From NCBI GenBank assembly GCA_026988445.1, contig JALSLF010000028.1, forward strand, positions 1 to 5,100: a stretch of 5,100 nt of DNA, written 5' to 3'. Below are positions 1 through 5,100 of this stretch, piece by piece (position 1 is the stretch's first letter; every line of letters starts with the position of its first letter). Source of the stretch: Bacteroidales bacterium. GTDB taxonomy: Bacteria > Bacteroidota > Bacteroidia > Bacteroidales > NBLH01. The notes beneath the pieces are model-generated. The model worked only from the letters and a program-made list of their open reading frames with translations. It was not told where the DNA came from and ran no database searches. A program made the position numbers and the translations under genes.

Positions 1-261
1 GAATTTGATGAAGAAGTATTGCATATGCGTCAATTACTGAAAACGCGATTAGTGGATATGGATTTATCCGTTCGTGCACTAAACTGCTTGAAAGCAGCTG
101 ATGTTGATACACTTGGCGACCTTGTTGTGTACAATAAGAACGATTTGTTAAAGTTCAGAAATTTTGGTAAAAAATCATTGACAGAGCTTGATGATTTACT
201 GGTTAACATGAACTTAACTTTTGGTATGGATATAAGTAAGTATAAATTAGACAAGGATTAA
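1..261 (+). CDS. rpoA: RNA polymerase alpha subunit, C-terminal domain (partial, 5' end outside window)
   Basis: The open frame enters from the left edge in frame 1 and gives 86 residues before a TAA stop. The protein is the alpha subunit of RNA polymerase; its C-terminal domain binds UP-element DNA and activators. The stretch SVRALNCLK (residues 23-31 of the fragment) followed by FGKKSLTE (55-62) is the classic helix-hairpin-helix core. Aligned by eye with the E. coli protein, R25, N28, C29, K58, S59 and E62 match R265, N268, C269, K298, S299 and E302, and the spacing of 33 residues between R25 and K58 is the same. The DNA-contact residues are therefore kept. The end is shorter and more lysine-rich than in E. 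coli. The N-terminal assembly domain lies upstream of the window, so any start inside it would be an artefact. It lies 10 bases upstream of rplQ, the usual bacterial order, and is surely cotranscribed with it. Confidence 0.97.
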   Translation, partial: EFDEEVLHMRQLLKTRLVDMDLSVRALNCLKAADVDTLGDLVVYNKNDLLKFRNFGKKSLTELDDLLVNMNLTFGMDISKYKLDKD

Positions 262-271
262 TCATACGATA

Positions 272-883
272 ATGAGACACAGAAAGAAATTTAATCATTT
301 AGGACGGAAAAGTGCGCACCGAAAAGCTATGCTTTCTAATATGGCATCGTCTTTGATTCTACACAAACGTATTCAAACGACTGTTGCAAAAGCAAAAGCA
401 CTTAGAATGTATGTTGAACCACTTATTACGAAATCAAAGGATGATTCAACTCATTCGCGTAGAGTAGTATTCGGGTATTTGAAAAATAAATATGCGGTTA
501 CTGAACTATTTAGAGACGTTGCTGTTAAAGTTGCCAATAGAAACGGAGGTTATACACGTATTCTAAAAACGGGAACACGTTTAGGAGATAATGCCGAAAT
601 GTGTATTATTGAGCTGGTAGATTATAACGAAAATATGTTGGCTAAGAAAGAAGAAAAAGCCAAAACTACAAGACGTTCCAGAAGAGGAAAGAAAAAATCG
701 ACAGATACTGTAGCTGCTAAAACAGAATCGAATGTAGAAGATACTAAGTTAGATGAAGCAGTAGAGAAAAGCGATGAAAAAGTTGCAGATATTAAATCTG
801 AAACTAAGGACGAAAGTGTAGATGCAAAAAAAGAGGAGTCTAAATCTGAGGATAACGAAGATAAAAAGAAAGACGAAAAATAG
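272..883 (+). CDS. rplQ: 50S ribosomal protein L17 with long charged C-terminal extension
   Basis: L17 is a protein of the large ribosomal subunit near the exit tunnel. The first ~118 residues are the conserved core: MRHRKKFNHLGRKSAHRKAM at the start, then the IQTTVAKAKALR segment (34-45), and the GGYTRILKTGTRLGDNAEM segment (92-110) ending in IIELVD. From about residue 119 to 203 there is an extra tail: first strongly basic (KTTRRSRRGKKK, 131-142), then mixed lysine and Asp/Glu with many serines, low in complexity and likely disordered. The core alone is about the size of the E. coli protein. Bacteroidota L17 proteins are often longer than that, so an extension is expected, but 203 residues is on the long side. 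The ATG at 272 begins exactly at the conserved N-terminus, which settles the start. It follows rpoA by 10 bases and is the last gene before a terminator hairpin. Confidence 0.97.
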   Translation: MRHRKKFNHLGRKSAHRKAMLSNMASSLILHKRIQTTVAKAKALRMYVEPLITKSKDDSTHSRRVVFGYLKNKYAVTELFRDVAVKVANRNGGYTRILKTGTRLGDNAEMCIIELVDYNENMLAKKEEKAKTTRRSRRGKKKSTDTVAAKTESNVEDTKLDEAVEKSDEKVADIKSETKDESVDAKKEESKSEDNEDKKKDEK

Positions 884-903
884 CAGTGACTATACAATAT
901 TAA

Positions 904-944
904 AAAAAAGGCTGTCAAATTTAAATGATAGCCTTTTTTATTTT
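904..944 (+). terminator. Rho-independent terminator of the rpoA-rplQ operon
   Basis: An inverted repeat pairs 904-917 (AAAAAAGGCTGTCA) with 926-939 (TGATAGCCTTTTTT). The stem is 14 base pairs with one G-U pair (914 with 929) and an 8-base AT-only loop (918-925). The T-run at 934-939 and the further T's at 941-944 give the U-tract. It sits 21 bases after the rplQ stop, where the ribosomal operon should end. The A-tract on the left arm means it could also work on the opposite strand, but no gene converges here. Confidence 0.9.
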
Positions 945-968
945 GTTCTTACTCCTAACTTAATTAGT

Positions 969-1002
969 TTTGCTTTTTTATTGTTTACGCACAATGTTTT
1001 TG
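969..1002 (+). promoter_or_regulatory. Possible Bacteroidota-type promoter for the porin gene
   Basis: A new transcription unit must start between the terminator and the ATG at 1031. TTTG at 969-972 could be the -33 box, and TGTTTTTG at 995-1002 matches the TAnnTTTG -7 consensus at all but the second base. The spacer is 22 bases, slightly longer than the usual 19-21. Transcription would start near 1008, leaving a leader of about 20 bases. The region is AT-rich, so chance matches are likely. Confidence 0.3.
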
Positions 1003-1030
1003 TAGCTAAGCTATTATAAACAAATATATT

Positions 1031-2962
1031 ATGATTATTAAAGTGCTTAAATTAAGACTGTTTTTACTTTATAGCTCAATTTTTTTCATATATTTTTTAT
1101 CGTCTGCGCAATTTAAAAATGTCAAAGAAGACAAAAAATTACCTGATAATGAAGAAGAAAATGACTCTTTACCTCCTTTGACATCATGGACTTTAGAGGA
1201 TGGTTATTTAGTTCGTATTGCTTCTTTTGATACCCTACTTCCACGTTTTCATATCTATAATGATATTGAAAAAAACAATATTTCATTTAGCTCCTTAGGA
1301 AATATTGGTTCAGAGTACGTTTCTAATATTTTTTTTAATGATTTAGATAAACCTTTTACTGATTTTCTTCCCGAGAATGAGTTTGCCCAATATCTTCTTA
1401 CTCCCCAAAAGCAAAAATTTTATTTTTCGCCTACTCCTTATGCCGAAATTAAATATTTTATGAGTACAAAAAAGTGGAATGAAAATAATTTACATCTTCT
1501 TTATACTCAAAATGTAAACAAAAAGTTTAATTATGGGATTAGGTACGAATTACAATCCGGGGATGGAATGTTTCAACAGTCTAAAGTTTCTGAGCATACT
1601 TTAAATTTTTTTACCGGATATACCGGAGATAAATATTCTATTTATGCGGCTTTGATTCGTAATAAGTTCCGTTTGCAAGAAAGTGGTGGTATTCAGTTGA
1701 ATGGCATTACTGACCCTAATTTAACAAAGCCTCGCATTGTTGGAGCATATTCACAACTGTATAAATTTGATTTTTTTGTCTCGCAAGAATATAAGTTTGG
1801 ATATACTAAAACTGTAATTGTTGATGACACACTTGAACAAAAGATATATCAACCAATAGGGAAATTGAATTATGTTTTTAATTATGAGCATAATTACCGC
1901 ACTTATTATGACGATGATACATTAAGCAATGTGTATCGCGATATTTTAATCAGCAAAGAGTGGACTACCGATTCTATTAATCTTAAGAAATGGGATAATT
2001 CCGTTTTCTGGACATTTAACAATATAAGTTATCAAAATGCCGAGGTACTTAATTCGGTGGGTGCCGTTTACGAAATAATTGGCAACTATACTTTTAAGGG
2101 TTATGTATGGAAACCTCAGGTAGATTATTATCATAATATTAAAACTGTCTTTAAATCGGTCGGAACCTTTAAAAAGTTTTTATACCGGTTCAACAGTTAT
2201 TACTATATTACAGGATATAAGCAAAATGACTTTCGTGGAACTTTAAATTTGCAAAGAAATTTCTTATTTAATAATTTTCCTGCCTATTTGTCTTTAACAT
2301 TTGATGCATATCGCCGTGAGCCTGCTTTTATGGAGCAGTATTATTACACTAATCATTTTATTTGGGATAATGATTTTAACAAAAAAGATGTTGTTCGAAT
2401 AGATATGGCTTTTGAAATTCCTGAATACTCCATGAAAATTCAATTAAATGCTGCTAACTTGGGTAATTATATCTATTTTGATTCTTTGGCATACCCTGCA
2501 CAACTAAAGAAAGGTTTTAGAGCTTATTCTGCTTCTGTTGAAAAAGAGTTTAATTTTGGGAAATTTTCAAGTATGAATAAAGCTGTTTGGCAATATGCCG
2601 ATAATAATACGGTAGTTAGCATTCCTGAATTTGTGTTTTATCATAGTTTATATTTTAACTATTGGTATAAAACAGCTCTTCACCTTCATCTTGGCTACGA
2701 AGTTTATTATTCTACCGAGTTTGATGCTTTGTCTTATGCACCGGTAACCGGGCAGTTTTATTTGGGGAGGGAGATGAAAACCGGAGCTTATCCAATACTA
2801 AATATGTATTTGGATATGCGTGTACAAAGTGTTTTATTATTTTTTAAGTATGAAAATGTTAGTTTTCAATTTCTAAGTGATGATTTTTATTATCCGGTAA
2901 GCTATTATCCTATGAATACTACTATATTTAAATTTGGCGTGGCTTGGCGTTTTAAGAATTAG
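1031..2962 (+). CDS. Putative outer-membrane porin, Porin_10-like (PF14121 type)
   Basis: This is a 643-residue predicted outer-membrane beta-barrel protein. Residues 1-26 form a signal peptide: basic start, hydrophobic core, and a likely signal peptidase I cut at SSA|Q (26/27). An acidic, flexible stretch (about 30-48) follows, then LPPLTSWTLEDG (47-58), SSLGNIGS (87-94) and SPTPYAEIKYFM (133-144). I recognise this order of motifs from the 'putative porin' family of Bacteroidota. The rest is rich in Tyr, Phe and Asn with alternating polar and hydrophobic residues, as in membrane beta strands, and the chain ends in FKFGVAWRFKN with an aromatic residue close to the C-terminus, like a BAM recognition signal. 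No plug or TonB-box domain is evident, so a passive channel is more likely than a TonB-dependent receptor. The substrate is unknown. The ATG at 1031 gives the full signal peptide. It is first in its unit and 59 bases ahead of the transglycosylase gene, with which it may be cotranscribed. Confidence 0.85.
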   Translation: MIIKVLKLRLFLLYSSIFFIYFLSSAQFKNVKEDKKLPDNEEENDSLPPLTSWTLEDGYLVRIASFDTLLPRFHIYNDIEKNNISFSSLGNIGSEYVSNIFFNDLDKPFTDFLPENEFAQYLLTPQKQKFYFSPTPYAEIKYFMSTKKWNENNLHLLYTQNVNKKFNYGIRYELQSGDGMFQQSKVSEHTLNFFTGYTGDKYSIYAALIRNKFRLQESGGIQLNGITDPNLTKPRIVGAYSQLYKFDFFVSQEYKFGYTKTVIVDDTLEQKIYQPIGKLNYVFNYEHNYRTYYDDDTLSNVYRDILISKEWTTDSINLKKWDNSVFWTFNNISYQNAEVLNSVGAVYEIIGNYTFKGYVWKPQVDYYHNIKTVFKSVGTFKKFLYRFNSYYYITGYKQNDFRGTLNLQRNFLFNNFPAYLSLTFDAYRREPAFMEQYYYTNHFIWDNDFNKKDVVRIDMAFEIPEYSMKIQLNAANLGNYIYFDSLAYPAQLKKGFRAYSASVEKEFNFGKFSSMNKAVWQYADNNTVVSIPEFVFYHSLYFNYWYKTALHLHLGYEVYYSTEFDALSYAPVTGQFYLGREMKTGAYPILNMYLDMRVQSVLLFFKYENVSFQFLSDDFYYPVSYYPMNTTIFKFGVAWRFKN

Positions 2963-3021
2963 CTGTTTGGGATTGTCTTATTTATTTGCTAAATTAGGGC
3001 TGAATTAAATAGTCCTCAGTC

Positions 3022-4449
3022 ATGAATAAATTATTTACCGTCTTTATTTACTTTTTTTTATTTCTTTCCATATCTTGTAATACTACTAATTCTACCGATA
3101 ATCGTTTTCAAAAGCATCATCAAACCAACCGTATTGAGGAAATAAAGAAGCGAGGGAAGCTAATTATTATAACTGATTTTAATTCAGTAGATTATTTCAT
3201 TTACAAAGGGCAACCTATGGGTTTTAACTATGAGTTGGCAAAAGCCTTTGCAAACCATCTTGGGGTATCGCTTGAGGTACAAACCAACTATAATCTTAAA
3301 AATACGTTTAGAACCTTACAAGAAGGTACATGCGATATTTTGGCTATGGGGCTTACCGTTACAAAAGATCGTACCGAGTTTTTACAGTTTACAAAGCCAA
3401 TAATGCAAACCCGTCAGGTTTTGGTTCAAAGAAAACCCAAAGGCTGGGAAAAAATGACAAAAACAGAATTGGATAAACATTTAATCCGTTCAACACTTGA
3501 CCTGGCTAATAAAAATATTATCGTAGAGGCTCATACTTCGTATTGTGAGCGTTTAAAAAGTTTATCTCAAGAAATAGGTGATACTATTAAATATGTTGGA
3601 ACATCTGAGTTTTTAGCCGAAGATTTAATTCAACAGGTGGCTGATGGACGAATTGACTATACTATTTGTGATGAACATATTGCTATGGTTTCACAAACTT
3701 ATTATCCGAATATTGATATTGGTACTCCTATTAGTTTTGAGCAGAACTTAGCATGGGCTATCAGCAAAGGTGATACTGTTTTTTTAAATCAACTTAATAA
3801 TTGGCTTACCGAATATAAAAAAAGCAATAAGTTTGCCTTCTTATTTGCCAAATATTTTAAAAATCCTCGTACGAAAAGGATAGCTGAAAGTAAATTTAGT
3901 TCGTTTGGTGGAGGTAAATTATCACCTTATGATAAGGAAATAAAAAAAGAAAGTGCTCTTATCGGCTGGGACTGGAGATTGTTGGCTTCTTTAATATATA
4001 CCGAGTCGCGCTTTAACCCGAATGTTAAATCCTGGGCAGGTGCATTTGGGTTAATGCAGTTGATGCCGGTAACTGCACAACGCTTTGGTGTGAGTGTAAA
4101 TTCTCCTCCTGATAAACAAATAGCTGCCGGTGTGAAATTTTTAAAATGGTTGGATAATTATTACAAAAAAGATATTCCCGATTCTACGGAGCGAATTAAG
4201 TTTGTCTTGGCAGCTTATAATGTAGGTCCCGGACATGTGGATGATGCACGTGCGCTGGCAAAAAAATATGGTAAAAACCCCAATGTATGGACTGGTAGCG
4301 TTGATTATTTTATTCTTCAAAAATCAAAACCGGAATTTTATAAAGATGAAGTTGTAAAATATGGTTATTGCAGAGGAGTTGAACCTTACAATTATGTTTC
4401 GGAGATATTTAACCGGTATGATAATTATAAAAATCTAATAAAATCCTAA
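3022..4449 (+). CDS. mltF: MltF-type membrane-bound lytic murein transglycosylase (lipoprotein)
   Basis: This enzyme cleaves the MurNAc-GlcNAc bond of peptidoglycan and leaves 1,6-anhydroMurNAc ends; it works from the periplasmic face of a membrane. The N-terminus is a lipoprotein signal with lipid-modified Cys19 (LSIS|C). Residues ~39-280 form a solute-binding-protein family 3-like domain: EEIKKRGKLIIIT at the start, MGFNYELAKAF (66-76), and CDILAMGLTVTKDR (104-117), which resembles the same stretch of E. coli MltF. Residues ~305-430 are the SLT domain: WDWRLLASLIYTESRFNP with catalytic Glu328, then GLMQLMP (343-349) and AAYNVGPGHV (397-406). All core SLT motifs are intact, so it should be active. 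At 475 residues it is somewhat shorter than the E. coli protein (about 518). In MltF the first domain regulates the enzyme rather than serving uptake; I infer the same here. The ATG at 3022 is chosen because it provides the lipoprotein signal. The gene follows the porin on the same strand and converges with a second putative wall hydrolase. Confidence 0.92.
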   Translation: MNKLFTVFIYFFLFLSISCNTTNSTDNRFQKHHQTNRIEEIKKRGKLIIITDFNSVDYFIYKGQPMGFNYELAKAFANHLGVSLEVQTNYNLKNTFRTLQEGTCDILAMGLTVTKDRTEFLQFTKPIMQTRQVLVQRKPKGWEKMTKTELDKHLIRSTLDLANKNIIVEAHTSYCERLKSLSQEIGDTIKYVGTSEFLAEDLIQQVADGRIDYTICDEHIAMVSQTYYPNIDIGTPISFEQNLAWAISKGDTVFLNQLNNWLTEYKKSNKFAFLFAKYFKNPRTKRIAESKFSSFGGGKLSPYDKEIKKESALIGWDWRLLASLIYTESRFNPNVKSWAGAFGLMQLMPVTAQRFGVSVNSPPDKQIAAGVKFLKWLDNYYKKDIPDSTERIKFVLAAYNVGPGHVDDARALAKKYGKNPNVWTGSVDYFILQKSKPEFYKDEVVKYGYCRGVEPYNYVSEIFNRYDNYKNLIKS

Positions 4450-4476
4450 GTTTAAAAAACTATTTAACTGTTAATA

Positions 4477-5019
4477 TTATTTAGAAGAGGGGCGAATAAT
4501 ATTGTACACGTGTCTTAGGTCATAGACTTTGTATCTGCCCGGCTGTTTACGACTTTCTCCTCCGTAACTTAATATCATTCCTGTTTTTTTCCTGTAATCT
4601 ACCCAATACACAAATATTCCGCTATGCTCGATATTGTTGTATGAATGATTAATGAAATATAACCAGTCACCGGCTTTTATCGTTTTGCTTTTTGCATAAG
4701 GACCTTTCTTCTTTCCTTTAAAAATGGTTTCTCTTTTTCCGTTTTTATTTGGATATCCGGCATTATTATAAACAGTATTTATCCAATTCCAGCAGCTTCC
4801 GGGTATAATTGCTTTTTTGTTTAATGCTAAATTTCTGCCTTCGGCAAGTACTTTTTTTCCATCTTTATCGGCTTGCTTTTCTGCTTTCAGAATTAACTTT
4901 AATTCTGATTTAGATATTGAACTATTGTTGCTTACATTTTTTGTACTAGAACATGAAAAAAATGTAAAACTTAGCAAAATTGAAAAAAGAATTATCGGTA
5001 TATGCTTTATTTTGTGCAT
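4477..5019 (-). CDS. Putative NlpC/P60- or CHAP-like cysteine hydrolase, lipoprotein
   Basis: This is a 180-residue protein with a lipoprotein signal: MHKIKH, a hydrophobic stretch, then FFS|C with the modified Cys at residue 23. A Ser/Asn-rich linker and a Lys-rich helix (about 37-60) follow. The C-terminal ~110 residues have the pattern of a papain-fold wall hydrolase: GSCWNWINTVYNNAGYP (74-90) places Cys76 at the start of a helix, as in NlpC/P60 enzymes. IKAGDWLYF (114-122) resembles the usual 'GDLVFF' strand, and IEHSGIFVYW (130-139) places His132 where the catalytic His of the 'HVGIY' motif lies. The ILSYGG segment (149-154) and the closing VYDLRHVYNIIRP complete the fold. No third catalytic His/Asn/Asp is obvious. 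If active it would cut peptide bonds of peptidoglycan, but this is inferred from motifs only. The start at 5019 gives the lipoprotein signal and fits a promoter about 20 bases upstream. It converges with mltF, 27 bases between stops. Confidence 0.7.
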   Translation of the reverse strand: MHKIKHIPIILFSILLSFTFFSCSSTKNVSNNSSISKSELKLILKAEKQADKDGKKVLAEGRNLALNKKAIIPGSCWNWINTVYNNAGYPNKNGKRETIFKGKKKGPYAKSKTIKAGDWLYFINHSYNNIEHSGIFVYWVDYRKKTGMILSYGGESRKQPGRYKVYDLRHVYNIIRPSSK

Positions 5020-5039
5020 GGTATTTCTATTTATTTATA

Positions 5040-5070
5040 CAAAAATAAATAAAACTTTTCATTATGCCAA
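5040..5070 (-). promoter_or_regulatory. Bacteroidota-type promoter for the minus-strand lipoprotein gene
   Basis: Read on the minus strand, TATTTTTG (5047 down to 5040) matches the TAnnTTTG -7 consensus perfectly. TTG at 5070-5068 forms the -33 box, with a 20-base spacer, the usual distance. Transcription should start near 5033, giving a leader of only about 14 bases before the ATG at 5019. No Shine-Dalgarno sequence is visible in the A/T-rich leader, which is common in this phylum. Confidence 0.55.
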
Positions 5071-5100
5071 TTTTAGATATAAAAAAAGCTGTTCTTAAAG

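Noticed and set aside
622..918. Minus-strand open frame of 98 codons opposite the L17 tail
   Set aside because: It is the antisense of the Lys/Glu-rich L17 tail, giving a Ser/Phe/Leu-rich product with no recognisable domain, and it runs through the terminator.
822..1019. Plus-strand open frame spanning the end of rplQ and the terminator
   Set aside because: It overlaps rplQ in another frame and reads through the terminator hairpin; the product has no recognisable features.
1031..2962. Beta-barrel protein considered as a TonB-dependent receptor (SusC-like)
   Set aside because: It lacks a visible plug domain and TonB box, is too short for the SusC class, and has no SusD partner next to it.
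3136..3862. Solute-binding-protein domain considered as an amino-acid ABC transporter component
   Set aside because: It is fused to a full SLT domain with an intact catalytic Glu, and no permease or ATPase gene is nearby; the MltF architecture explains it.
4464..4474. Palindrome TTAAC-T-GTTAA between the convergent genes, considered as a terminator
   Set aside because: The single central base cannot form a loop, the arms are all AT but one pair, and no T-run follows, so it is unlikely to terminate transcription.
4817..5098. Plus-strand open frame of 93 codons over the lipoprotein start
   Set aside because: It is the antisense of the lipoprotein signal region, which explains its hydrophobic look, and it crosses the candidate promoter.

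Overview
The window looks like ordinary chromosomal DNA from a member of the Bacteroidota. This rests on the low GC content, the pairing of a partial alpha subunit gene with a ribosomal protein L17 gene that carries a long charged tail, a porin of the family seen mainly in this phylum (Porin_10-like), lipoproteins, and promoter boxes of the TTG / TAnnTTTG type. A genus cannot be given from the sequence alone.

Layout. Positions 1-261 hold the 3' end of rpoA (the C-terminal domain of the RNA polymerase alpha subunit), followed after 10 bases by rplQ (272-883). These two close a ribosomal protein operon, which ends in a strong hairpin terminator at about 904-944. A new unit then starts with a 643-residue outer-membrane beta-barrel protein (1031-2962). 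It is followed 59 bases later on the same strand by a lipoprotein lytic transglycosylase of the MltF type (3022-4449), with a solute-binding-protein-like domain in front of an SLT catalytic domain. Converging on it, with only 27 bases between the stop codons, is a 180-residue lipoprotein on the minus strand (4477-5019) that looks like a papain-fold (NlpC/P60- or CHAP-like) cell-wall hydrolase. That gene has a good candidate promoter at 5040-5070. The last 20 bases may be the left half of another terminator.

How the genes fit together. The left part serves transcription and translation. The right part is envelope biology: an outer-membrane channel, a peptidoglycan-cleaving transglycosylase and a probable peptidoglycan endopeptidase or amidase. 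I see no mobile element, CRISPR array, tRNA, rRNA or defence system. I find no convincing sign of a new multi-gene system. The least characterised item is the minus-strand lipoprotein, whose Cys and His are clear but whose third catalytic residue is not.
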